A stretch of 64,000 nt of DNA from Armillaria gallica (GCA_037576215.1 JBANDB010000011.1:2914001-2978000), one strand, 5' to 3'; shown: positions 35,082-46,873, counted from the first letter of the stretch. Program-made: numbers and translations. Notes: generated from the sequence alone by a model not told the origin.

Positions 35082-35350
35082 GCTTGACCATTCTCATTCC
35101 CTCCACCATCCTACGACATTCTAACACCACTATTGGGAGGAACGAACACCGCTACTCCTTTACCCAGTACACTGCCAGTGGTTTGTTTTGCTGGGTAGAC
35201 TATGGTTTTCAGACCAGTGAGCAGTATTGGGGCTGTCTGAAGTCAGATGAGCGAGTAGCGGCCCAGGGAGCACAAGAGGAATGGTGGCAGTTAGGACTAG
35301 GCATGTTCTCAACACTAGAGGATTTGCATCGCTGCTCGTCTGGGATTTGA
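35082..35350 (+). pseudogene. TET/JBP-like dioxygenase, 3' part
   Basis: Direct continuation of the frame that ends at 23339: after the duplicated CCGG it reads LTILIPSTILRHSN, with the distal iron-binding His at 35117-35119, then RYSFTQYTASGLFCW with the probable 2-oxoglutarate-binding Arg (35150-35152) and DYGFQTSEQYWGCL, ending FSTL...GI at TGA 35348-35350. The catalytic core is therefore divided, with HxD on one side of the 11.7-kb element and His/Arg on the other. On its own this part can make no enzyme. Confidence 0.8.
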
Positions 35351-35915
35351 GGCAGAGGATGGTGGATCCATACAGAAGGACATGTATGGTACTAGCATAG
35401 ACACGTACGGCACTAGTATAGCGTTGCAATTTTAATAAAACACCCAACATAAAGAAAACTCAAGTGTGAAGGAGTACTAGATCAAAGTGACAATCGAACA
35501 TGAATTACGGTAAGGTCATGGCTATATTCAGAGATCGACCTTAGAGTAGAAAGGTAATAAGTACAGCGATTGACCCTAAGAAAATTGCCAGTGGATTTGG
35601 TGACCGGTAGTATGATATGCGATACCACCTACTAGGAATGAAAGGAAGCGATCCCTTTGATCGTACTGACTCAATTGTTTGACCTAACTCTAACACAATG
35701 TAAGGCTTTTTTTACAGAAGCATGTTTGTGTAGGACTAGGAGTACATCACAGGTGCGTCTATGCTGCCATACCATGAGTATTAACAGTAATAAGAAGCAA
35801 AGACCAGAATCAACCATGGTGAGTTCGCCATAGCATGGCAATTTCATGATATACCGAAAATGGGAATGCCACCTGTCTCCTCCATTGCCCTGTATTTGAA
35901 TATTCACCACTCCAC

Positions 35916-36396
35916 ATGTCCAACAACGATAAAGCAACAGCTCTCTCAGTGAGGCCGCAAACATGGCACAATTTTCTGGATGACCCCGATCCATTGGTTG
36001 CGGCGATGGCCTGGGAGATGAAGAACACACCTGCCAGGATTCGTGCATTGAGGAAATATTACCTGCAGTAAGTCTCACTGACGGTGTGCGAATATTGGTC
36101 AAATATAATATTGCAGACACATGGTCATGTTACAGGAGAAGGCACGGGCGAGAGCACGAATGTAAGCTGTTTTATTTGGCTACTGATACACCGTTCTTAT
36201 TCTTTGGATTAGACGGCGTGAGAAAATTCTTCTGCTGAGTGATGACGAGCGGGCTATTCTTAAAGAGAAAGCACGGGCCAGTCAAGCGGGATATCGGGCC
36301 TCGAAACGTGAGGAGCTGGCTATCAAGGAGAGGGAACACTGCAAGGAGCGGAAGCAGTGCATTTCTGTGTCCCTTATTACATCCACAGATAGCTGA
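35916..36396 (+). CDS. Small basic, helical protein, three exons
   Basis: Exons 35916-36067, 36117-36161 and 36213-36396 join in frame (GTAAGT and GTAAGC donors, GCAG and TTAG acceptors, introns of 49 and 51 nt) to 126 codons plus stop. N-terminus MSNNDKATALSVRPQTWHNF, then DPLVAAMAWEMKNTPARIR, then a strongly basic helix (HMVMLQEKARARARIRREK) and SQAGYRASKREELAIKERE. The charge suggests nucleic-acid binding. It has no stop or frameshift, unlike its neighbours. Its position just after the TET-like gene suggests it belongs to the KDZ/TET block. The sequence breaks off soon after the KERE motif where related proteins seem longer, so it may be C-terminally truncated. Confidence 0.6.
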
Positions 36397-36617
36397 CCCT
36401 GGTCTGACAGATCAGCTCAAGCACTTTCCGACAAGGATGGCCGAGGAACATGAAACGAGGTTCAATTTCATTGACTAATGTATCATTGTGGTCTCAGAAA
36501 CTCAGGAGTTTGTGAAATGAGAGGGGAGTTTGGCATTTCTGAGCAATAATGTTGCACAGCAGTGGTACATTGTAGGATATTCAAGTAAAATCAGAAATGT
36601 ACATTAGAGCTACGGCT

Positions 36618-37504
36618 TCAAACCTGGGACTTCTGAGCAGAATGGCGATCCTGAATGGAATTAACTGCGTCCTCTAACTCATCATTCCACTCGAACTCAT
36701 ACTCATCCCAGTCCGGGATGGGGTCATCCCAATGTGAACTGGCGAGAGGAAGCCATTTGACTTCGCCTTTGTGATACAAGTAGCGATATCGTGCCAGCGC
36801 TTGGTTGAACGTCTTGTAGCTACGGAATTGTGGACCAGGAACGAAATCCGTGAGCTCCTTGACAATCAACCTGGGGAGAACAGTAAGGGTGCGAGTTGTA
36901 TAGCATCAAGGTAGGTGTACCAGTCATCGAATACTCCAACATGTTGACCGACGGTAACCGCATACCATTTCTTGGGGGGAGGGTTAATGTACGGAGAAGG
37001 TACAACATCGTCTGGGTGGGGTATAGCGTAATGGATGCGGCTGAAAAGAATATTACCAGGCTTATTTTGAGGAGATCCCGGGGGGGTGGAGGCGAGTGGC
37101 AAGGCCGATACTAAACCTGAAGCATGAGAAGGAGAGACAGCAGGAGAGCCTTCCGTTTTGACAGCTCCAGGGCTAGAAAAGGTGGGGGAGGGCGACAGGT
37201 ATCAACGGAGGGGTGTCGACTGGTATCGGGCCTGGGAACGGGCAGGGGATTGAGGTTGAGGGGTCACAGAGCGGCGGGTCTGCGTGGTGGTGGTAACGGT
37301 CATAGTTACCTCGAGTTCATAGCCATCTGTAAAAAAAATGAGCTTGGCGTCGCTGAAGCGTGCAGCATGTACCTTCATGTTCTTTGATGAAGGAGAAGCT
37401 GGACGGCTCCTCACTGGATGGGTCAGCGCCATAGACACTTGGCCCCTTTCGAGCTGGTAGCGGTGTGTCAGGACAGCCCCTGGGTTAAAATTGATGAGAC
37501 TCAC
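36618..37504 (-). pseudogene. Viroplasmin/RNase H1 N-domain protein, one TGA
   Basis: Reverse-strand gene. A 50-nt intron (36920-36871) joins KKWYAVTVGQHVGVFDDW to LIVKELTDFVPGPQFRSY and KTFNQALARYR. This is the small fold shared by the RNase H1 hybrid-binding domain and caulimovirus viroplasmin (WY.V..G...G....W ... G..F..Y.....A). A Thr/Ser/Pro-rich linker precedes it and an acidic tail (DWDEYEFEWNDELEDAV) ends at 36618. An in-frame TGA (37204-37202) stands between PLR and YLSPSP, most simply a former CGA. The 5' exons beyond about 37330 are unclear. Probable role: binding RNA-DNA hybrids or dsRNA; no RNase H catalytic domain follows. Confidence 0.6.
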
Positions 37505-38084
37505 GGTTGCGAGCCTTGATAGGCGAACTGGATGGGGAATACGTGGATGCTGGATGAGTAGAGCCTTTGCTAGAGCCCTTGAAGGACGAGGTTGAAGAGG
37601 GTGGGGGGGAAAGTCCAGCCATGATCGGTCAAAGGGGTGGCACTCTCAGCCTTGGGTCTTATTATCGTCTGATTTTGGGAACTTAAGGAAAGGGGGTCGA
37701 AATGGGGTGACCAATATGACGATAAGGTCCAGGCTGAAGGTTTTTGCAAATGATAGACTGCCATAGATAGCAGTGGCACCCCTTGTTGCCTGGGTGTTGG
37801 AAATGTGACCCACAGCTTAAGACAGAAAAGGCAAGCAAGTGGTCAGTGCAATAAGTTACGGGTAAAAGTGTTACCTGATGCAGTGACAGCTGTGGTGAGA
37901 GTAAGGGGATGTTGGTAATACAAAGAGCCCACTTCTTGCACCTCATCACTGCTGTGTGAATTACAATCTCGCATTGGAAAGGTTTCTAGTTCAACTATCA
38001 ATGTTAAGGTAAGCGTATCATATTAAAAGAAATATCGAGCATAGACGCTGACTTACGAATGATGAAGCAGAAGTTAAGCCCAGC

Positions 38085-38762
38085 ATGGTCAACCCTGGAG
38101 CATTTTGCGGCAAAAGGAAGGAGTTCTTGCTGGCAGAGCACAATGGTTATGGGAAGGCCATGCAGGAGGATTGTGCCGCCGAGCAGGTTGCAGACATCAC
38201 GTGCCGCTTCTTCAAAAGATTTGCTATTTCTTTGCCCAATGACGTAGAGCCCACCGACGAAGAACTGTCCTGTGTTGACGACGATGCTCCCAATCAAGAG
38301 GTTCAGATGCCTAATGAGGGTGAGCTGGAGCCAGAAGAATACAAGCGACAGATGGCTGCATTTCAGGAAGAAGCCAGCAAGTTGACATTCCGCAAAAAGG
38401 TGAGTGAACGTGGAAGAGCGTGTTTCGACACGTTCAGCGTTGGTCTAGTGCATGTGATCAGAAGAAGCTGATGGCCATCACTAACTTAGCAAATCAAACG
38501 TTGGCTCACTTACCAGTACTGTAAGATGCACACGCTCTCCGCTAAGGATTCCGGCAAGGAGAATCCATTTACAATCCTCTTACATCATCTCGTCAGATTG
38601 TCCATATCGAAACCGCGCAAGGCTCAAGCATTTTCACTGTGGGTGAAGGCGAATACGGCTGAGGTGCAGAAAGCATGGGATAAAGAGTTGGCAAAAAAGA
38701 TGGTTGTTCCGGTGATGTGCTCGGTAACGGCGAGTGGCAAACGGACTAGAGGCTGGCAATGA
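38085..38762 (+). CDS. MVNPG-type hypothetical protein, two exons
   Basis: Exons 38085-38399 and 38490-38762 (GTGAGT donor, CTAAC branch and TTAG acceptor) join in frame to 195 codons plus stop. It starts MVNPGAFCGKRKEFLLAEHN, has DITCRFFKRFAISLPNDVEP, an acidic spacer (ELSCVDDDAPNQEVQMP), EEYKRQMAAFQEEASKL, and after the intron KQIKRWLTYQYCKM and LWVKANTAEVQKAWDKELAKK. I recognise the N-terminal pattern as a recurrent agaricomycete hypothetical family often near transposons; its function is unknown. The protein ends early relative to relatives as I remember them, so the C-terminus may be truncated. Confidence 0.6.
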
Positions 38763-38885
38763 ACACCAACAACACTAAACCAATCACTAACTCTACACTT
38801 ATCACCAATGTATTGAATTCGGGCGTTTCGAGTACGATAGAAGCACTCTGCAGACTTCAATAATCAAGGAAAGTTGTTTAAAGAC

Positions 38886-40050
38886 ATTTTATTTCGTTAC
38901 TAGTGAGCTATACAAGTGTACTACTCGCACTAGTGGGGTTTGTAAGACACAATTGGATGAATAGTGACTTGACTTGAGCTACTGCGCTCGCTCTGACTGG
39001 GACTGCTTCAAACTAGTGGCTCTCTTGGCCCTATAATGTCTTACAAGTGAATAAACACTTGACTAGTCACTTTCTAGGCAGACTAGTGGCGCTCTTGGCC
39101 TAAGAATAATATTTTAAACTTCAAGAACTCGCTTGAACTAACTTCGAAACACTCTTGGCCTTTGCAGGACACAAAAGATTGCTCTAAGACACTTCTATTC
39201 ACTCAATGCTATGGGTAACTTAGCGACTAGTAGCCGCTTCGTCGAGGTTAAGCACAAAAGCCTTTAATTGGGGCACTAGATACTGACTAGTAGGTCACAA
39301 TTGCGGGGATGGCTTGCCTGAGCCGCGCGTGTGCCTATTCTACTACTTATATACTGGCCAACAAGGTACGATCGAGATATAAATAACTGACTAGAGGGGT
39401 ATTATTGATAAGGATTTCTTGGCTAGTCACGAATAATGTTGAATAATCATGCAATAGTCGGTCTAGAAACGGCCGCTTGCTGACTAGTGGGCCTAGGAGC
39501 TCCACTAGAGGTGGCATTCCGTGTTCTTGGCCCAGCAACGCTCCACTTGCATCAAGGATAAACGGCTAGCCTAACGAGCGTGCCTGTAGCAGCTGTTGAT
39601 CGTGATTGAAGGCACAACCCGGCTATACTAGTTCTGATCATAAATAGATCTGTATCGTACTAGCCTGATCTGGACAGCTGCGCTTCATTTCTAAATTCAT
39701 TTCTAAGTCCCGTTAGAGACTGCTGCACCGCTAGTCAACTCTTCTTAAACACTCGTGCGCAGACCGTTCCACTAGTGACTGTACTTTCACGAGACTTGTA
39801 TATTCTGCTTCTTGTTGGGTGCACTCGTAGCTACCCTGTCGACTAGCGGTCGTCATTTACTGACTCGCTTGGTATTCGAGGTGCTAGTCACGCCGGCTGA
39901 TAGACTTGACCCAATAGTGGTATCGCGCCTAAATCCTGGCTCGACTAGTAGCTTTCTGGCTTGACTATCAGCTTGAAGCCTCCGCTATAGTCCTTTAGTT
40001 ATTGCTAGTCTAAGATAGATATGCGCTAGTATGATTACAAAATTGCAAAA
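38886..40050. repeat. ACTAGT-dense non-coding region
   Basis: No gene. About eleven exact ACTAGT hexamers and several more ACTAGA/CTAGTC/CTAGC variants occur in 1.15 kb, often inside a longer block GACTAGTGGCKCTCTTGGCC. The abrupt start and end suggest a mobile-element LTR or a regulatory or satellite-like repeat. Confidence 0.5.
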
Positions 40051-40212
40051 TCTAGGTGTGAACGCGTAGACGGCGTATCACCACTCACTGTTTTAGGCTG
40101 AAATTGGAGATTTGAGATCTTCTAAAAATATATTATAGATTAGTAAGCTGACCACATGCCTCCCAAGCCCCTGGAGGCTGGATTCAGCCTCAGGAAACTG
40201 GATGTAATGTGG

Positions 40213-42600
40213 CAGTGCAGCCAATTGATGGGATCAGCCATCAATATCAGATTATTTTCAGAAAAATCTGGGATTGGGGTGGTTTCTGGTTACTGGATGG
40301 GCTAGGGGATGGTACTAGTATATGCATAAATATAAATAACATAAAAGCGAACCCTCTGATGAGATATGGGGGTCCTGGGGAGTGGTTTAAAAGGCTAAAA
40401 TAGTGGGAAAATAGCAAAAATAGGCAGAAAATTCACATTTGGGGTGGTTTCTGGGTACTGGATGGGCTAGGGGAAGGTACTATTATATGCATATATGTAA
40501 ATAACATAAAATTGACCCCTCTGATGAGGTATGGGGGCCCTGGGGAGTGGGTAAAAAGGGTAAAATAGTGGAAAATAGCAGAAAACCGCATAAAATTTGT
40601 GTTTTGGGGTTGCTACATGCATTGGATCACTTCGAAAACTTGACCAATAAATTCCCTGGGCTTTAAAATCCTAAATGACTCCTCTACAGTACATGTGGCA
40701 CATTTTATGGCTAGGCATAATCAGGAAAATTGGCTTTTTATAGTGCTGTGTACATTGGATTACTCTGGGGATGGATGTTACCAATCGATTTATACATCAT
40801 GAAAACCCTAGAATACATCTTCATATGCTATATATGACTGCTGGAATCCAATGAAAAATAGGGGATTGGGGGGGAAATATAGTTTATTTTGTTTTTTAGC
40901 TATTGCGTCAGTATGGGGACATCACAAATCGATTCCTTGACCTTTAAAACCCCCAAAAAACTCTTGGTTTCATTTGTGGGGTCTCAGTATCGATCATTAT
41001 AATAATATAACTGTTTAAGAGAAACACATATGAAAACTTGCATTTCTGATCTTTGGAAAACTTTGGAGTTGTTGCCAATGAATTTCTTGACCTTGAAACC
41101 CCCAAAACACCTCAAGAACATAATACAAACCTTCAGAATACATGGAGAAAAGTGTGATAGTGAAAATCTGTGAAATACCTTATAGCTCGCATTTCTGAGT
41201 GTTGGGGAAGGTAATTCTGGTATACAATACACTATATATATTGTATAATAGTGTATACAAAAGATTAGGATGATCCAAAATGTATTGGCAGAGATATAAG
41301 GAGATCTTTCTGAAAATGAGAAGAAGCACCCCGCAGATTTCAGTGTTCTGGTAATCCTATGGCCTGGAGACTATCAGATTTGGATTCCTGGACCCAAAAA
41401 ACATAAGACTCACCAATCATTCATGGGGTTCATGTGTCAAAACTCCAAAGTAATGAATGTGCTTTCATTTATGCACAAAGTTATGCTGTCTGCATAGATG
41501 ATGCACTAGTAAAAATTACCCTCATGGATAATAGATGAGTCTTATGTTTTTTGGGTCCAGGAATCCGAATATGATAGTCCCCAGGCCATAGGATAACCAG
41601 AACATCGAAATCTGGAGGGTGCTCCTTTTTTTCAGAAAGATCTCCTTATATCTCTGCCAATACATTTTGGATCATCCTAACCTTTTGTACACACTATTAT
41701 ACAATATATATCGTGTATTCCATACCAGAATTACACTCCCCAATACTCAAAAATGCGAGATATATGGTATTTCGCATATTTTCACTATCACCTTTTTTAC
41801 CACAGATTTCAAAGGTTTGAAATGTGTACCTGGGGTATTCTGGGGGTTTTAAAGATCAAGAAATCCATTGGCAGCAACTCCGAAGTTTTCTGAAGCTCAG
41901 AAATGCAAGTTTCCCTATGTGCTCCTCTTAAACTGTTACATCATTATTTCCATTGTTCCTGAGACCCCATAAATGTAACCAAGAGTCGTTTGGGGGTTTT
42001 AAAGGTTGAGAAATCGATTGGTGATGTCTCCAGACCGACACAACACCTAGAAAACAAAATAGACCATGTTTCTCCCCCAATCCCTCATTTTTCATCCCAT
42101 TCTGGTGGTCATATATAGCATATGAAGATGCATTCTATGGTTTATATAGTGTAGAAATCAATTGGTAACATCCCCGGAGCGATTCAATGTACACAGCACT
42201 ATAAAAGCCAATTTTCCTGATTATGCCTAGCCATAAAATGCGCCACATGTACTGTAGAGGGGCCGTTTTGGGGTTTTCAAGGTCAGGGAATTCATTGGTT
42301 AAGTTTTCGAAGCGGTCCAATGTGCGTAGTACCCCCAAAACGCGATTTTTCGGTGATTTTCCGCTATTTTTCACTATTTTTCATATTTTATCCCCTTCCC
42401 AGGGCCCCCATACCTCACCAGAGGGTTCGCTTTTATGCTATTTATATTTAGACATATACTAGTACCATTCCCTGACCCACCCAGTAGCCTGAGGAAGCCC
42501 AAAATGAGCTAAAAATGCAAATTTTGTCTAAAAATGGCCTGATATTGATGCCATCAATGCCATGAGAGAGCCAATTCTAGGTGCAATTGATGGGCCGATT
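40213..42600. repeat. Large foldback (inverted repeat) element
   Basis: Two arms of about 1.1-1.25 kb are imperfect reverse complements around a centre near 41472. Clear paired blocks: GCCATCAATATCAG (40237) with its complement near 42540; TACTAGTATATG with the same block near 42455; AAAGCGAACCCTCTG near 40345 with CAGAGGGTTCGCTTTT near 42420; and ATTCCTGGACCCAAAAAACA near 41383 with its complement near 41545. The loop is about 100 bp. The left arm is about 165 bp longer because a segment is duplicated there (40276-40440 and 40441-40590). No coding capacity. Confidence 0.8.
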
Positions 42601-42704
42601 TGACCAGCCCAATAAGGAAAAAAAAGTGCACCAAAGGGAGGGCCCAATTGGGATATTATAAATCTAAGAGAGAGAGGCCATATAGAGTAATGGTTACATA
42701 TATA

Positions 42705-42812
42705 TATAATATTAGTATAGTATAGTGGTTAATATGTCTGCTTGGAAAAGTCATGTGACATTATTATCAATCTTTTTAAGATCCTGGGTTCAATTCCCAT
42801 GTCTGTCAAATT
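42705..42812 (+). repeat. tRNA-like (SINE head) module
   Basis: TAGTATAGTGGTTAATATG fits a pol III A box and GGTTCAATTCC fits a B box about 60 bases later. The first part resembles tRNA-Asp, but no acceptor stem or intact anticodon arm can be formed, so this is a tRNA pseudogene or a SINE head and not a functional tRNA. Confidence 0.5.
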
Positions 42813-42886
42813 TTCTGATGATGTCATCATATTAAGAGTTGGTCTGTTGACTAATATATCATATAATCCTGAGAAATTGAATATTT

Positions 42887-44060
42887 TCAACTAACACTCT
42901 TTGATTTGTTAAAGTAGCATTCATAGGTGCACCTTTGGTGATTGGAGGAGGATGGGCTTGATCCCCAGGAAGGGGTGTTGTTGTCGGCATCACCAATGGA
43001 GCATGAGTAGGGGTCTGGTGGAGCCCACTTGGTCAGAGGTCTTGGGACCGAGTATCGGTTGGTCTGCTGGTAGAGAGGTCGACTTGGGTTGAGGGGTGGA
43101 GATGGTCTGCTTTGTTTGGGTCTTTTACCTTTTTGGCCCATGGCCTGTTCTGCTTCTAGCTCTTGTTCAAGCTTGTCGACTCAGTATCGTTGCCATCCCA
43201 GTTCTTCCAGCACTTGCTGAAATCATTCTTCATTTGAGAGCTGGGGCAGTCCACTGCCCTCCCCTTCCTCTTCTTCTGCTGGGCCTCCCCCTGCTCCTGC
43301 TATCATTCTGCTTCTCCCATTTCTGTAGTAACCTCCTCATCAGAGGTTCATTGGTTTGGAGGGGAGTCGGGGAGTGGTTGAGGAAGCGGGGGCAGGTTAT
43401 AGTCTAGGTTTCCAAACATTTTATAGTCGTACTGGAACTGGTTGATGGTTGAAATGATCATTGGTCATTCCTTCCATCCAGATCGGGTCGGTCACCCTCC
43501 TGAAGAGCGAGGGCAAATAGGGTGACGTCCAACTTATATTGCTCCTGGGTGGTTCTTGGTCATAGGTGAAGGATCCTGTGCCTGGCTGAGGGATTGTATA
43601 GCTCCCTGTTCCTGTTGGCAAATATTCGAGCCTTGATGGCTGCATTGGTTCTGAAGGTGAGAAGGGGAGCTCCTCAGTTGATGGCAAGGAATAAGTCTAT
43701 GGGTTCTCAGGATCCAGGGCCATAGAAGTTGGCTCAGGCCTCGACATCCCATCATTGGAGATCTCAGACTTCTGCTCTGAGGGGGCTGAGAAGTCATTAG
43801 TCGATAGAGGCAAGTTCTGGCCACTCATAGTTGGGGCCATTGCTGTTGTAGGGGTCATCATCCTCTCACTGGATGGGCTGGGCAATCTGGACTCTTCGCC
43901 TGGGTGAGGCAAAGGGGTTCAGGGTATCGGAGTCGCTGCTCTCATTAGAGTTCGGCCAGCGATTGAGGAGTCTTCTCAGGAATGGGATGGCACTGGGAAG
44001 GACCACCCTGATATGAGTTCGCAGTAGTGCCAGGGCCCTTGGGTTTTGGTTCCAGGGTAT
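42887..44060 (-). pseudogene. Degraded Pro/Ser-rich coding remnant
   Basis: The reverse strand gives several protein-like pieces in changing frames: RRLLNRWPNSNESSDSD, NPFASPRRRVQIAQ, a Met/Pro/Ser-rich stretch (43912-43697), EYLPTGTGSYTIPQPGTGSF with PSLFRRVTDPIWMEG (43687-43421), and PLTKWAPPDPYS (43141-42887). Many stops separate them. Possibly remnants of a retroelement Gag or another transposon gene; the family is not recognised. Confidence 0.3.
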
Positions 44061-44136
44061 ATATAGAGAGGGTGGTTTGATGATGGGTCAGGCATAAACG
44101 TAGATATAGGCCTACAGCACCTGGTTATAATCACAA

Positions 44137-44172
44137 TGCTGTAGCCTACAGCATGGTTATTTAACCATGCAG
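44137..44172. repeat. Palindrome pair, left copy
   Basis: GCTGTAGCCTACAGC followed by CATGGTTATTTAACCATG, two adjacent palindromes. A related pair in the opposite sense lies at 56103-56141. Possibly ends of an old element or two copies of one short repeat. Confidence 0.4.
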
Positions 44173-46873
44173 TTTTCTAGGAGCAAATTTTGCATTTTGG
44201 GCTGAATAGGACCTCATTTTGTGCCCTTTTTATGAGCAATTGCTCTCCATACAGATGTAATCAATATATCATGGCTAAATTTACAAAATGCGGTGGATGC
44301 ATAGGATTACATAAACTTTTCAACACACTGCCATGGCCCAAATGGGCACCACTGGGTTTCTGGTATGGGCACTGTATTTCCCGCCCTCCTGCTCATTGTT
44401 TGGGCTCAAAAAAAATTCATGTGGCTTCTGAAAAAATATTTGATTGCATTGCTGCCCTACCCCTATGGGCGTGCCACCTCATTTCATTGGATGTCTTGAG
44501 GTGAGCTAGGGTGTACTTGACCATGGGATTATATCAATCCCAATCCTGCAGCAAGAAAATTTTGAAAATATACACTGGAATTCAGCCTCTTTTATGGTGC
44601 AATTTACTGCTCTAGAGGCACCATAGTACTATAATATTTACCTGAATACTATTGCTAGTGAATATAGCTTTGTGAATCTCTTGTTCAGTGAGAAAAACAT
44701 ATTTTTGAAGTTTTCTGGACTTTGCTGGCGAAGTGGAAATCCGAACTGATTCCAAATTCATGAAAGAAATGGCTTCAGAATGGGTCAACCATATTTTTTG
44801 AAAGAGAAAAAGTTATCTAGAAGTCTTCAAAGATAGTACATTAAGATACTGTTTGATTATTGTAGCTAACAGTTGAATATATCTCCTACAATATGCATAT
44901 TGAATAAAAGTCACATTAAAGTCAGTCCATGAAGTCAATCAAGAGCTACTGATGAATGCATGTTAGGTGCCTTCAAAAATCTCTACATCCATACATGCTT
45001 GTATTGGTGGATCAGGGTGGATCAGAGGGGTAGTTTGGGTACTATCATATATCATATTGAATATGTGACTGCCCTTTTGCTGTTCAAGACAATACCGTGG
45101 TCTGTGAAGGGGATATACTATTGTAGAAGCCTCAAAATTGAAGAAAATCTCATTAAACAGGTATTATCTACCTGCCATCGCATCCTGACCAGCTAAATTT
45201 TATATACATGTATATAATAAACATACCAGCAAATATCCCGAAGGTTCAGAGGCCATCAGAATAGGTGGTTCGACCAGCAGATGTATTCTGAGCAGCCATT
45301 CTGCACACTCAATCACAACAGTCCAACCAACTGAGCAGTGATTGAGTGGCTGTGCTGCTTCTTTTCTTACCTTTTACCTCTACCTTGCTGATGACTACCA
45401 CCTCTCTGCTTGCCTGACAGCCCTGCCATGAATGCCAAAAGGTATGTACTTATTATCTTCATGCTTACTCTTCTTTTTAGATCTATTTTACATATTCGGT
45501 GGCCCCAAAAGCCCAGGATTGTGAGCAACACAACCCTCACCAGCTGCGTCAGCCCTCGAACAAGGCAGCATCATGTGCTTTCCCCAACAATGACCTTGGT
45601 GACACTCTCACAGCTGATGGCGATGATGGCATGAATATGACCCAAATACCCATCTCGACCGACCCAGCAGCCTGCACATCGATATTGGGGCCAATAGCTG
45701 TGGCATGAAGAAATCTCCCTTCCCACTGACTTTAAGTGCACCCAGAGATTTGATATCAGGCATGATCTGTGCATGAGGGAGTGGAAACAACCAGAAATCA
45801 ACAATGATGGTAATGATGACTGCGGGGGCGAGGATGATTTATCTCTGATGCGGGGCCATGTCAGGGTCTGGGAGAGGGCCTCTAAGGAGGAGGAAGAGCA
45901 GGGGAAACCCAGGAAGGGCAGGACATATTGACCCATAGGACAGTACCAACATCAGGACCCTGACAACAAACAATAACAACGATGCCCACACCTTTTCGCA
46001 TATGTAGAGATAATTTGAGGACACAACGACTGCGCTCGGAATCGTAGCGATATGGCCATTCCCCAGCTGGCAAGCTCACATGGATATTGATAAAAACCAG
46101 GTTGATGATGATGCCAACGACAGGGCTAGGCTGTTGTGCTCTGCTGTGGAGCCATTGGATAATCTTCGCAAGGTCTCCATGGAAGGAGGTAGTGCAGGGG
46201 GACTGTAGGGAAGCAGGAGGCATCGAGCCGGACGGCAGGATGATGGTTAGGATCTCAACAGAGAGCGACATCAACGATAACCACACCCTTCTAGGAATTG
46301 AAGGACGACTCAAGGGTGCAATGATTGCACCCAATACCATAATGGTATGGCCATTTGCCGGCCCACTGCTGCCCACTCTGCTGAACCCCAACATTGGCAT
46401 CCCCCATATTATGGAGTCCCTCCAGTGACCACAGATTCATATATCCCCTAACATTTTGGTGGAGGAACATGAATCTGCTGTGTGCCAGGACCTGCAATGC
46501 CCTAGTCATCAGGCATTGACACCCCATCCTCATGCCCAGCATTTCTGCCCCATATCCTCCCCTACAGCCAAGCTACCATGACGAAGACCTGACCACTCCT
46601 GTTTTTGATACTGGGAAATTCACTGGTGAGGTCTGTTTCCCCATCCAATGTCATCATCACCATCGTTCTGTTGTTGGACCCAACCTGCCACCTATTGTCC
46701 ATGCTACCAGCTGAATCGCCTCCTCTGCTACACCATGACCCCTTTGCTTAAATGAATATTGCTCCAAGCTCGCTGACAATGCTAACCCTGTCGCCGCCCA
46801 CGCTGTCAACACCCCGCCATGCCCTGCAACATTGCAGGACCTTTTTAAAAAATAATGTATGTAGCCTCCAAAA
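44173..46873. other. No convincing gene
   Basis: Several frames of 60-170 codons exist on both strands but overlap each other and lack recognisable motifs; the longest (46400-45882, reverse) is of unusual composition and looks like chance. Within 45900-46430 similar phrases (GATATGGCCATT-CC and GTATGGCCATTTGCCGG) recur, suggesting an old internal duplication. Confidence 0.4.

Noticed and set aside
42705..42812. Functional tRNA-Asp gene
   Set aside because: A and B boxes are present but no acceptor stem and no standard anticodon arm can be formed.
45882..46400. 172-codon reverse frame as a gene
   Set aside because: Odd composition, overlapping frames on both strands, no motif, no splice context; probably chance.
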